A stretch of 64,000 nucleotides of DNA from Vibrio sp. BS-M-Sm-2. GTDB lineage: Bacteria; Pseudomonadota; Gammaproteobacteria; Enterobacterales; Vibrionaceae. The stretch lies in assembly GCF_041504345.1 (NCBI RefSeq), contig NZ_CP167895.1, positions 1-64,000 of the forward strand. The letters run 5' to 3'. This document shows positions 35,823 to 43,476 of this stretch, piece by piece (positions within the stretch are counted from its first letter, which is position 1; the number at the start of each line of letters is the position of its first letter). The notes beneath the pieces were generated by a model. That model was given only the letters and a program-made list of their open reading frames with translations. It was not told where the DNA came from and did no database searches. The position numbers and the translations under genes were made by a program.

Positions 35823-36482
35823 ATGCATAAAGATAAGAACTTAGAACTGTTTAGATACCTTAAACCAGGTACAAAAACAGCAGCTGTATTAGAATTTGGC
35901 CCAGACGACTCCATCCAGATCAGTACACTTTATATCGGATACAAAGAAGATCAGTACCTTATCCTAGAGCTTTCACAAAAAGCGACAGAAGCTCTGACGC
36001 TCAGAAAACTCATCAATGTAGATATTATTGTTCGTGCTATCACCGATACTGAACTGGGGCATATTGTCGCCTTTAAAACCAATGTACTGGCTCATATCAC
36101 CTCGCCCGCGCACCTTATTTTCCTGCGTCCTCCTTCGAGCTTTGCAAGCAAGCCTATCCGAGAACACGAAAGATACAAGGTACGCCTTAGCTGTGAAGTC
36201 ACCTTTGATACTTTGTCATTGGATGCCACTTTGGTCGATTTTTCAGTTTCAGGTTGCGGCATTTATATCACGCAACAATCAGATATCGATGTAGGTTGGA
36301 AGATACAAGTAAACTCTGTCTTAAGTGAATACTTAGATAGTGAACTGGTCTACAAAGTGGTGAGCAAGAAACGACAAGGCCAAGGCTGGCTGTTAGGCAT
36401 TCAGTTCCCTGAACACCTAGATATGAGTGACGAGTTAAAAACGCTGCTGTTAGAGCAGGCCTTTGTTGCCGGCTTTGTATAA
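35823..36482 (+). CDS. PilZ domain cyclic di-GMP receptor
   Basis: Cytoplasmic protein of 219 aa with an N-terminal YcgR-N-like domain (about 15-105) and a C-terminal PilZ domain (about 112-210). The cyclic di-GMP motifs are intact: RxxxR as REHERYKVR and DxSxxG as DFSVSGCG. A flagellar brake or exopolysaccharide regulator is usual for this arrangement. It is convergent with the split luxQ with only 48 bp between and no clear terminator. Confidence 0.88.
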   Translation: MHKDKNLELFRYLKPGTKTAAVLEFGPDDSIQISTLYIGYKEDQYLILELSQKATEALTLRKLINVDIIVRAITDTELGHIVAFKTNVLAHITSPAHLIFLRPPSSFASKPIREHERYKVRLSCEVTFDTLSLDATLVDFSVSGCGIYITQQSDIDVGWKIQVNSVLSEYLDSELVYKVVSKKRQGQGWLLGIQFPEHLDMSDELKTLLLEQAFVAGFV

Positions 36483-36530
36483 ATGATTTTATTCACAATA
36501 CTTGAGCTATAGCGCTTTCAAAGAGTCAAA

Positions 36531-38162
36531 TTAGTATTTCGTTACATCCCAGTGTAAGTTTTTAAAATGAACAAATGCTTGGTGTAACGACTCTTCTTTA
36601 ATAGGCTTTACAATCACGTAATTCGCTCCTGCAGCCATAAAGTTGTCTCTGGTTGAATCTTGAGCATCAGCGGTACACGCATAAATTGGAGCTGTGACAC
36701 CAATTTCGCCTCTTAATTGCTGTGTAGTTTCAACACCACCTAGATTGGGAAGTTGGTTATCCATCAAGATAAGGTCATAGGCTGTCGCCTTAGCCATTTC
36801 TATCGCTTCTAAACCGTCTTTTGCCCAAGTAACTACCATTCCATATTTTTTGCAGAAAGCTTGAGCAATAAAGGCGTTAGTGTGATTATCTTCCACCAGC
36901 AGCACCTTCAAAGACCGGCTAAACAACGCCTCTGGCTCGATATTCACTTGTTGCTTAATGCTCAAGAGCGACTTAGAGCGCACTTCCACAGGTATTTCTA
37001 TAATGAACTCCGAACCTTGTTCTATAACGCTTCGGACTTGGATGTCCCCCTCCAGCATATCGACAAGGTTTTTTACAATCGTTAAGCCCAACCCTGTTCC
37101 ACCATACTCACGAGTAGTAGTCTCTTCAGCTTGAACAAAAGGTTCGAACACAGCATCAATTTTACTTTCATCGATACCAATACCTGTATCTTTCACTCGA
37201 ACGACCAAACTAGCATGGTCTGAATTAAAGATACTCTCGAGTTCAAAGCTCACGGAAATACCACCTTGGTGAGTGAACTTAAGGGCGTTACTCAGCAGGT
37301 TAAACATGATCTGGTTAAGACGCACTTGGTCGGTATTTATTTCGATGTCATCAACTATGTGATTCACAATCGTAAACGCTAATGATTTATCTTCACAAAG
37401 CGGACGATAAATGCTGTCCAAAGTATTGACCAACTCCCCCAAACGGAAGTTTTTCTTTTGAATATTGAACTGCCCCTGCTCTATCTTTGAGAAATCCAAA
37501 ATATCGTTAAGTACCGCAAGTAGATGCTCCGCACTATTACAAAGTACATCCACCTGTTCTCGGTTATCTTCACTGTGTATAGAGCGCTTCAGTAACTGAG
37601 AAACACCGAGAATACCGTTTAGTGGAGTACGAATCTCATGACTCATCTTAGCTAAGAAGTCTGCACGCACATTCGCAAGGTGTTCTGCTTCTTCTCTTGC
37701 TCGATCTGCTTGCCTCTCAGCTTCAATAAGCTTGGTAATATCTTGTCCTTGCACTACCACACCAGTGATACCGTGTTCAACGCTTATTGCAGACATGTTC
37801 CAGCGAAATACCTTCTTGCCAATCGGCACATTGATACCCGTTAGTTTCGAGCCTTGAACGACCATCTGAATATTCGGCAGCATTCGGGTTTCAAACTCTT
37901 GAGCCACCGATCCGTAATTGTCATCGGCATCAAATAACGCCATTCGAGCCGCGGGGTTCATCTGGATTAAGTCGCCTTTCTCAGACCAAACCAGGATCGG
38001 TGAGTGGGCAAAGTTAAAGAGATCTTGGAACTTTTGATTCTGTTCCGATAAACGCTCAAAGGTGTCTTCAAGGGTACAACCAATATGATGAAATTCGAAA
38101 ATGTTAGAGCCATCGAACTTGCTGTACTCTTCGCCATCACTTGCTGAGCGAGTGAAATCCAT
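36531..38162 (-). CDS. luxQ: LuxQ C-terminal part: PAS, histidine kinase and receiver domains
   Basis: The 543-aa kinase half of LuxQ. It has a PAS domain (about residues 45-150), a phosphoacceptor His near 175 in SHEIRTPLNG, an HATPase domain with DTGIGI and GGTGLGLTI, and a receiver with Asp near 468 in LMDNQLP. In the family this kinase phosphorylates LuxU when autoinducer-2 is absent. The ATG at 38162 is the first start in this frame, but it lies inside what should be the juxtamembrane linker and has no ribosome site. If translated from here alone it would be a soluble, LuxP-independent kinase. Confidence 0.8.
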   Translation of the reverse strand: MDFTRSASDGEEYSKFDGSNIFEFHHIGCTLEDTFERLSEQNQKFQDLFNFAHSPILVWSEKGDLIQMNPAARMALFDADDNYGSVAQEFETRMLPNIQMVVQGSKLTGINVPIGKKVFRWNMSAISVEHGITGVVVQGQDITKLIEAERQADRAREEAEHLANVRADFLAKMSHEIRTPLNGILGVSQLLKRSIHSEDNREQVDVLCNSAEHLLAVLNDILDFSKIEQGQFNIQKKNFRLGELVNTLDSIYRPLCEDKSLAFTIVNHIVDDIEINTDQVRLNQIMFNLLSNALKFTHQGGISVSFELESIFNSDHASLVVRVKDTGIGIDESKIDAVFEPFVQAEETTTREYGGTGLGLTIVKNLVDMLEGDIQVRSVIEQGSEFIIEIPVEVRSKSLLSIKQQVNIEPEALFSRSLKVLLVEDNHTNAFIAQAFCKKYGMVVTWAKDGLEAIEMAKATAYDLILMDNQLPNLGGVETTQQLRGEIGVTAPIYACTADAQDSTRDNFMAAGANYVIVKPIKEESLHQAFVHFKNLHWDVTKY

Positions 38163-38170
38163 CAGCTTAT

Positions 38171-39100
38171 CTAGTTCAGCAGCGACCCTTCTTTGAATCC
38201 AAGTTCGCGCAAAAAAGACATCAATATGATCACCACAATCACCACGATGATTGCGCGCTGATAATTCTCTTCTAACGCAATGAAATTGTTGTTTTTTTGA
38301 ATAGCTCGAATGATTAAAGGAGTTTCAACAGCATTGATCTTAATGGTTGCGATAGTGACAAAATGACGAGGCAACTGCTCGTACATTTGATAATTGAGGA
38401 TGTCTGTAATGGTATAGCTTTCATCACCACTGAATGTCGATGTAACCGGTGTACCATGCGCCTCAATAACGATATTTTCGCAGTTACTGCCCTGTTGGAT
38501 TGACTCAGCCAACGAGAAGTTGTTATCAAGCACAATAGCGATGTAGAGCTGACCAAGAACTTCCCCAGTAGCGTTATCAACAATAGGGGTACGGCGAGCC
38601 AACAAGTGACGCTTACCTATATTGGTCCTCAGTTTAATAAAATGCCAATTACTGCTGAACGAAACCTCATCAGAAATATGCTTTAAGCTGGACTCATCCA
38701 AACCATAAAACTGACTGTTGCCATCTTCCCAAGCCAAACCATCGTGGGTAGAGACAAAGCGTAAATCTGGAGCATGATCAGGCTCACGTTGGTCAACACC
38801 AAAGAAAAAGTAGCTCAGAGCATCTGCATCGTTGGTATCAAAATACTCCCGTAGCGTCTCACTGTGTGAACTACTATCTTGGTGGATTTGCAACACCGAC
38901 AAACGATAATCAAACATATTCTGGATCAGGCTAGAGGTTTGCTGAACCGTTCGATTAGTCTCTTGTTTGACGATGCTACTACTGGTTTCATAATTATGAA
39001 TAAGCACGCCAAGTGCCATCACGCCTATCACTAAAATAATGATACGTGTAATGAGTTTTGCTAAGGTGTTCCTTGGTGTACTGGCATAGCTTTTCTTCAT
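38171..39100 (-). CDS. luxQ: LuxQ N-terminal part: periplasmic autoinducer-2 sensing domain
   Basis: The 309-aa fragment carries a first membrane helix (about residues 14-36), the LuxQ periplasmic tandem-PAS domain that contacts LuxP (about 40-275), and a second helix (RAIIVVIVVIILMSFL). It ends in 14 out-of-frame residues after the T6 run. Its ATG overlaps the stop of luxP (TAATG at 39098-39102). Without the frameshift it could still bind LuxP but could not signal, and might act as a sink for the receptor. Confidence 0.85.
   Translation of the reverse strand: MKKSYASTPRNTLAKLITRIIILVIGVMALGVLIHNYETSSSIVKQETNRTVQQTSSLIQNMFDYRLSVLQIHQDSSSHSETLREYFDTNDADALSYFFFGVDQREPDHAPDLRFVSTHDGLAWEDGNSQFYGLDESSLKHISDEVSFSSNWHFIKLRTNIGKRHLLARRTPIVDNATGEVLGQLYIAIVLDNNFSLAESIQQGSNCENIVIEAHGTPVTSTFSGDESYTITDILNYQMYEQLPRHFVTIATIKINAVETPLIIRAIQKNNNFIALEENYQRAIIVVIVVIILMSFLRELGFKEGSLLN
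38211..38217 (-). promoter_or_regulatory. T6 run / slippery heptamer T TTT TTG in luxQ
   Basis: Plus-strand A6 at 38211-38216 (T6 in the gene). In zero frame the codons are TCT TTT TTG, so the P- and A-site tRNAs can slip back one base to TTT TTT and continue GCG CGA ACT TGG in the true LuxQ frame. Only a weak hairpin (GCGA with TCGC) follows, and no clear upstream Shine-Dalgarno-like enhancer is visible. Confidence 0.6.
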
Positions 39101-40194
39101 TATTGACCTGAGTACCTAAATGCTCGCTGTTTAAGTTCTGAAATACGTTCTGGGGAATCTTCCTTGGTCACAATTTCAAATTCACCAGAGTAAACGGTAG
39201 GTACTTCCAAACCGGCTAGATCCCACTTGATCGCCTCTGCCATCGCAATGCCCGTGTCGTCGTTCATACGCATGACAGTAACATCTAGGTCACCCCTTGC
39301 AATGGCTTCAAGTTCAGCAGAGCCGCCTCCCCAACCATTCACTAAGATGTCTTGACCCGATTCGCGGATGGCTTCCGCTGCACCAAGAGCGACATCCGTT
39401 GAGCATGCATAGATAAAGTCTAGATCCTTATCGTTCTCTATGCTGATTTTCGCCGCTTGGTAGCCACTGTCTTTGTTTGATTTGGTGTAAAACGAAGACT
39501 TAAGGGTAAAGTTCGTATCAGTATTCACTTCATGGATAAAAGTATCTCCACGCGCATCACTGATATAGCCTTGTGAGTAATACAAAACAGAATACTGACT
39601 GTTTGGTTGGCTTACTTGTTTAAAATAGTCCGCCAGTTTTAAACTGCCTGTCGCATGATCAAAACCCACATACATAAATGGCTGTCTATCTGCCCAAGCT
39701 CGCACTGGCGTTGTGATGTTTTGAAGAATCAACTTAGTATCTGTAGAGGTCAACACGTGCTCAATAAACTTGCGGTGGCGCGTGGTATCTAGCGTGAAAA
39801 TCAAATAATCCGTCTTGTTTTCAATCGCTTCTTGCAATGAAATGCTCTGCTGCGCGAGATCAGCATTAATACGGGTAAATACTTGATTTATTTGGTAGCG
39901 GATCTTCAGCCTATCGAGACGCTTCTCAAAAGCTTGAATATTACGAACCCAGTAATCCGAGATTTGTTGACCCGGATACACCACGGAAATCGTAATTGGC
40001 TCGTCTTGGATTCTTCTCAATGGCACAGGGTGATTTTGTACAGCCTCGACCATTTTATCGGTCAATGCTTTTTGCTCTGGAAAAGTGGAAAGATAATCTT
40101 GGTATTCCCAGTACCCATTGAGGACATGAGTACCATGGGATAGAGCGGACGCAGAAAATACAGCAAGTCCAAACAACATCAGTAAACGTTTCAT
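39100..40194 (-). CDS. luxP: LuxP, periplasmic autoinducer-2 receptor
   Basis: Periplasmic binding protein of 364 aa that binds the furanosyl borate diester AI-2 and controls LuxQ. It has a signal peptide (about residues 1-20) and then a ribose-binding-like fold. It is close to V. harveyi LuxP over its whole length, sharing ISVVYPGQQ, SDYWVRNI, FTLDTTRHRKF, SEGYISD-like SQGYISDARGDTF and GWGGGSAELE. The residues forming the borate pocket in that family appear conserved in these blocks. Intact, unlike its partner luxQ, with which it overlaps. Confidence 0.95.
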   Translation of the reverse strand: MKRLLMLFGLAVFSASALSHGTHVLNGYWEYQDYLSTFPEQKALTDKMVEAVQNHPVPLRRIQDEPITISVVYPGQQISDYWVRNIQAFEKRLDRLKIRYQINQVFTRINADLAQQSISLQEAIENKTDYLIFTLDTTRHRKFIEHVLTSTDTKLILQNITTPVRAWADRQPFMYVGFDHATGSLKLADYFKQVSQPNSQYSVLYYSQGYISDARGDTFIHEVNTDTNFTLKSSFYTKSNKDSGYQAAKISIENDKDLDFIYACSTDVALGAAEAIRESGQDILVNGWGGGSAELEAIARGDLDVTVMRMNDDTGIAMAEAIKWDLAGLEVPTVYSGEFEIVTKEDSPERISELKQRAFRYSGQ

Positions 40195-40502
40195 ATTTTT
40201 CTCGTTTTATATGAGCTACTTTGGCTCATTTTTTAACCTAGCATGACACCATCTCTTTGTATGGCTGAAAGATATTATGTAGGACAACGATGAGAAATGA
40301 TAGCGTCTAACAATAATTAGAACGACATTCTAAATGAGTAACATATTAATTTGGAATGGAGATTAAGAACAACTAGTTCAATCATGATTTCAGCCTATTA
40401 ACAGTAAGAGTAATTACCATTTAAATTCATATACTTAGCTTGATTTATTATAGACCCTTACATTATTAAGATTTAATCAATAACAAACATTTTTGCTATG
40501 AA
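40195..40502. other. Gene-free region upstream of luxP
   Basis: Holds the luxPQ promoter on the minus strand. An inverted repeat TTAGAA-CGACA-TTCTAA lies at 40317-40333. It does not match the LuxR/HapR consensus. Nothing else recognised. Confidence 0.4.
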
Positions 40503-40817
40503 TTATGAGACTTCGATATATTGAATTTTGTCTTTTTGCCACTCAATAATTAGTTTGCGTGATGCCAGTTTTTCTTTGCGAGATTTTGGTAATTGTTTTA
40601 TGGCGTATTCGGTTTTCAACGCCTCACTTTTTGACCCAACCCCAAAACTCCAAACCAACGTCAGCGGTCCTTTTCCTTTTAGTGCTTTTGCACCTTTGCC
40701 CGTTTGGTGTTGTTCAAACCGACGTTCCAAATTATTCGTCACGCCACAATAAAGGGCATTGTGACGGTTGCGGATCAAGTACACGACCCAATCCGCATTT
40801 TTATCAACGTCTGACAT
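40503..40817 (-). CDS. GIY-YIG nuclease-like protein, YhbQ type
   Basis: A 104-aa protein of the GIY-YIG superfamily. The motif appears as VVYLIRN followed by LYCGVTNNLERRFEQH, with Arg and the C-terminal Lys/Arg-rich helix. These single-domain proteins may process branched DNA, but the role is not settled. Its ATG directly follows the stop of the yceH-like gene (TAAATG), so translation is coupled. Confidence 0.88.
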   Translation of the reverse strand: MSDVDKNADWVVYLIRNRHNALYCGVTNNLERRFEQHQTGKGAKALKGKGPLTLVWSFGVGSKSEALKTEYAIKQLPKSRKEKLASRKLIIEWQKDKIQYIEVS

Positions 40818-41474
40818 TTAAAGCAGCGATTCAACCAGAGCCTTAAGCTCTGCCACTTCTGCTCGCAGGCTTGCGACTTCTGACTCTAATTCTTCAAACT
40901 TTTCATTCGATGCAGAAGGTGCTGCCGCGCTTACCGATGCCGTCGCAAACGCTTCAACATCCACTTCACCGCTCAACAGATGTTGATAACGTGATTCACG
41001 CTTGCCCGCTTCGCGTGGTAGCTTGACCACTAGCGCGCCCGCTTCTCTTGCAGCTAGCTTCTCAAGTGTCGCTTCCACCTCTTTTACATCGCTGAAGTTC
41101 GCTAGGCGGCCAGTTCGAGTGCGGAGTTCACCTGGAGTTTGCGCGCCACGCAGCAACATACAACAGATGATTGCGCGTTCTTGCTCAGTAAATTGCAGAT
41201 CACCAAATTCCGTGTTGCAGAAACGATGCTGATACTTATTAACACGGCTGTTGAAGCTGCTTTCATCGCTCACCATGCGACGTCCGATCAAACCATCAAC
41301 CGCATCTAAAACGTCTGACTCAGAAAGAGAGAGAACTGGCTCACGGTTACTCTTTTGATTACAAGCCGTTGTTAAGCTATTCAGTGTCAATGGGTAGTGA
41401 TCGGGAGTAGTGACTTCTTTCTCGATCAAGCAACCGATAATTCTCGCTTCAATTGGGGAAAGTACTGTGTTCAT
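40818..41474 (-). CDS. YceH family (DUF480) protein
   Basis: Cytoplasmic protein of 218 aa. It contains two winged-helix repeats (LSPIEARIIGCLIEKEVTTPDHYPL and LRGAQTPGELRTRTGRL) and a C-terminal heptad-like coiled coil (FEELESEVASLRAEVAELKALV). The family is conserved but its function is unknown; DNA binding is plausible from the fold. AAGGA precedes the ATG. First gene of a pair with the GIY-YIG gene. Confidence 0.88.
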   Translation of the reverse strand: MNTVLSPIEARIIGCLIEKEVTTPDHYPLTLNSLTTACNQKSNREPVLSLSESDVLDAVDGLIGRRMVSDESSFNSRVNKYQHRFCNTEFGDLQFTEQERAIICCMLLRGAQTPGELRTRTGRLANFSDVKEVEATLEKLAAREAGALVVKLPREAGKRESRYQHLLSGEVDVEAFATASVSAAAPSASNEKFEELESEVASLRAEVAELKALVESLL

Positions 41475-41537
41475 CGTTTTTCCTTTTTATTATTTTGACA
41501 ATTCCATCTCAACACCTAACAATGCAGTCAATGAAGA

Positions 41538-41738
41538 CTAGTGCTCAGACAAAATCGGTACTCGTTTCTTTCTGCCTTGCTCATCAATCATTATGATCTT
41601 AGAACGGTTTAGCTCTATTTCCACGACTTCCAAATAAGTACGCTCTTGTACATACGCATCACGAAGCTTGTTTTGTTCTGCTGAAGATTCAGTGACGTTA
41701 TCGTCCAATTCTTCGGTTTCTAATTGTTGTTGATTCAT
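41538..41738 (-). CDS. Small acidic hypothetical protein
   Basis: A 66-aa reading with an acidic N-terminus (LETEELDDNVTES) and a basic end (EQGRKKRVPILSEH). I recognise no domain. The open frame extends to 41837, but that extension is cysteine-rich and without a ribosome site; the internal ATG at 41738 gives the more natural protein. It lies 63 bp upstream of the yceH-like gene on the same strand. Confidence 0.5.
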   Translation of the reverse strand: MNQQQLETEELDDNVTESSAEQNKLRDAYVQERTYLEVVEIELNRSKIIMIDEQGRKKRVPILSEH

Positions 41739-41933
41739 TTCACATTTCGTATCAATGCAGTATCTACATGGGATACTAACTTGATCGGTGAGATAAAAAC
41801 AATCACACATCAGCGAGAGTGACGAATAATTAAACAACCTTACTTTTGCTTTGATCTAAAGACTGTTACATCATCAATTGATGTGCTTTAATCAGATCCA
41901 GACAATGTATTTGAAGATTAGGAAAAGGAATCT

Positions 41934-42248
41934 ATGAGCAGCGTATTTGAAATTGTTAGCCAAGCACGACGTAAGAACAAACTTAAGCGTGAACTTTTAG
42001 ACAACGAAAAGAAAGTTCGTGACAACCGTAAGCGTGTCGACCTTCTGGATAACCTACTTGATTACATCAAGCCAGAGATGACTCACGACGAGATCCTAGG
42101 CATTATCAAAAACATGAAGGCTGACTACGAAGACCGTGTTGACGATCACATCATCAAGAGTGCAGAGATCTCTAAAGCTCGTCGCGACATCAGCCGCCGC
42201 ATTCGTGAACTAACAGAAGAAGACAAGCAAATCCAGGGTAAGAAGTAA
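41934..42248 (+). CDS. DUF496 family protein, YeeX-like
   Basis: A 104-aa, highly charged, coiled-coil protein close to E. coli YeeX (FEIVSQARRKNKLKRE, LDYIKPEMTHDEI). It is conserved in gammaproteobacteria with no settled function; a nucleoid or RNA-associated role has been suggested from its charge only. AAAGGAATCT precedes the ATG. Own terminator follows. Confidence 0.88.
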   Translation: MSSVFEIVSQARRKNKLKRELLDNEKKVRDNRKRVDLLDNLLDYIKPEMTHDEILGIIKNMKADYEDRVDDHIIKSAEISKARRDISRRIRELTEEDKQIQGKK

Positions 42249-42283
42249 TCTAACCTCGTTGATTAACTTGTAATAATGTTAAT

Positions 42284-42312
42284 AACCCATTCTTTGTAGT
42301 GGGTTTTTTTGT
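42284..42312 (+). terminator. Terminator of the yeeX-like gene
   Basis: AACCCA (42284-42289) pairs with TGGGTT (42300-42305), followed by TTTTTTG. Confidence 0.75.
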
Positions 42313-42417
42313 GCCTAAATTCTAGTGTCTATACTTAAGCGTACGTAAGTAACGATATAAAACTCAACAGCAGTATGAAACAAAATAACGAGTGAACATC
42401 AGCTATGGAGAGACCTT

Positions 42418-43044
42418 ATGTACGCAAGTATTCTGATAACCTTAGCGCTATCAACTGCACAACCCTACCCTGAAGAGTTTGAGAAGCTTTATACCGAAGA
42501 GACAGAAATCACTTATGACGATCTCGTGGTCGATGTTCATGGCTATAAGGTTCCAACCCGCTCAGCATTTCGAGGTTGGATGCTCCTTAACCACGCCCAA
42601 GATCAAGTCAAAGCGATCGGTCAACAACTCAAAGACAACGGCATCACTCAGAGCATGCCTCTGCATTTAGTCTTGTTGCAAGGCACGGATTGGGCAATGA
42701 GTAATACGACCCTGTTTACCCTTCCCAATAAGAAACATGTGCCAAACATGATCAATACCCTTAAGTACATACAACAATATATTGAGCCTGAAATTGGCGT
42801 TGTTATCCCTGTGTCCGGAGAGCGAACCAATATTTACAATCAACAAGCTGGCGGCGCACTGCGAAGTAAACACTTGGAATTCTGCGCCTTAGACTTAGTA
42901 CCTGCGAATGATATTACTCGCGAAGATCTACACGTGAAACTTAAAAAGATTCATGCTGAATTTGGGCAAAAAAATAACGTCGGGCTGGGTTTGTATTCTG
43001 GTGTTCGATTCCACATCGATACTTGCGGATTCAGACAGTGGTAA
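42418..43044 (+). CDS. M15-family peptidase-like protein (peptidoglycan D,D-peptidase fold)
   Basis: A 208-aa protein with a short N-terminal hydrophobic segment that may be a signal peptide. The metal-binding motif SKHLEFCALD fits the SxHxxxxAxD pattern of M15A peptidases, and FHIDTCGFRQW supplies the second His-x-Asp. Between them lies the substrate helix. Cell-wall peptide cleavage is likely. GGAGAG precedes the ATG. No adjacent partner gene. Confidence 0.78.
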   Translation: MYASILITLALSTAQPYPEEFEKLYTEETEITYDDLVVDVHGYKVPTRSAFRGWMLLNHAQDQVKAIGQQLKDNGITQSMPLHLVLLQGTDWAMSNTTLFTLPNKKHVPNMINTLKYIQQYIEPEIGVVIPVSGERTNIYNQQAGGALRSKHLEFCALDLVPANDITREDLHVKLKKIHAEFGQKNNVGLGLYSGVRFHIDTCGFRQW

Positions 43045-43153
43045 TTACTCTATGGAGTCATAAGGACATGGTAACCATTAAAGTCATTATGACTCAAATA
43101 ATTATCATGACACTTTAAATAATTGATTTAATGATTAAAATAAAACTGGAACG

Positions 43154-43199
43154 CTAATTGCTATTGATAACGAGTATCATAATTATTAATAGCAATTAG
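43154..43199 (+). promoter_or_regulatory. 12-bp inverted repeat around a Fur-like box
   Basis: CTAATTGCTATT (43154-43165) and AATAGCAATTAG (43188-43199) are perfect inverted copies. Between them is TGATAACGAGTATCA (43165-43179), which matches the Fur 7-1-7 consensus at 12 of 14 positions. The right arm runs into the AGGA ribosome site of the next gene. Confidence 0.55.
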
Positions 43200-43208
43200 G
43201 AATTCAAT

Positions 43209-43445
43209 ATGAAGACGATGACTCAACGCTTTCAAACGCTACTTTCTGTTTCAAACTTCAGTCTAGCAACCACCGCCTTGCTTATGCTACTCAGTATTAT
43301 TGTTGCTTATCCTATGGCCGATCACTTCTCACTGCCAATTCAAATCATGGCACACATCAGCACTATCTTGGTGGCTGCATTACTAAAGATTAGTTATGTA
43401 GGTCGTTGCCTTGCACAATACAATCTTGGATTGGAAGTTCGTTAG
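43209..43445 (+). CDS. Small membrane protein, two helices
   Basis: A 78-aa protein with two hydrophobic segments (about residues 16-33 and 42-60) and a short basic tail. I recognise no family beyond small conserved Vibrio proteins. The ATG has AGGA 7 bp upstream, partly inside an inverted repeat. The Fur-like box upstream suggests expression on iron limitation. Convergent with the downstream sensor kinase. Confidence 0.65.
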   Translation: MKTMTQRFQTLLSVSNFSLATTALLMLLSIIVAYPMADHFSLPIQIMAHISTILVAALLKISYVGRCLAQYNLGLEVR

Positions 43446-43476
43446 TTTGCACATCGCTAGCCTGATAATGAAGAAG

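Larger units (their letters stand above)
36531..39100 (-). pseudogene. luxQ: luxQ, autoinducer-2 hybrid sensor kinase split by a -1 frameshift
   Basis: Together the two reading frames 38171-39100 and 36531-38162 make one LuxQ. The first gives the periplasmic sensor and both membrane helices, then leaves the LuxQ frame at a T6 run (plus-strand A6 at 38211-38216) and stops at 38171. The -1 frame after the run reads ARTWIQRRVAAELDKLMDFTR, which matches the region after the second helix in V. harveyi LuxQ (EWIDNKVSQQLESLMSYTR). The site reads TCT TTT TTG, that is T TTT TTG, a slippery heptamer for -1 frameshifting. So this is either an inactivating deletion of one T, a sequencing error, or a programmed frameshift. 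Confidence 0.85.

Noticed and set aside
40317..40333. Inverted repeat upstream of luxP as a LuxR/HapR site
   Set aside because: TTAGAA-N5-TTCTAA does not fit the TTATTGATAA-type consensus.
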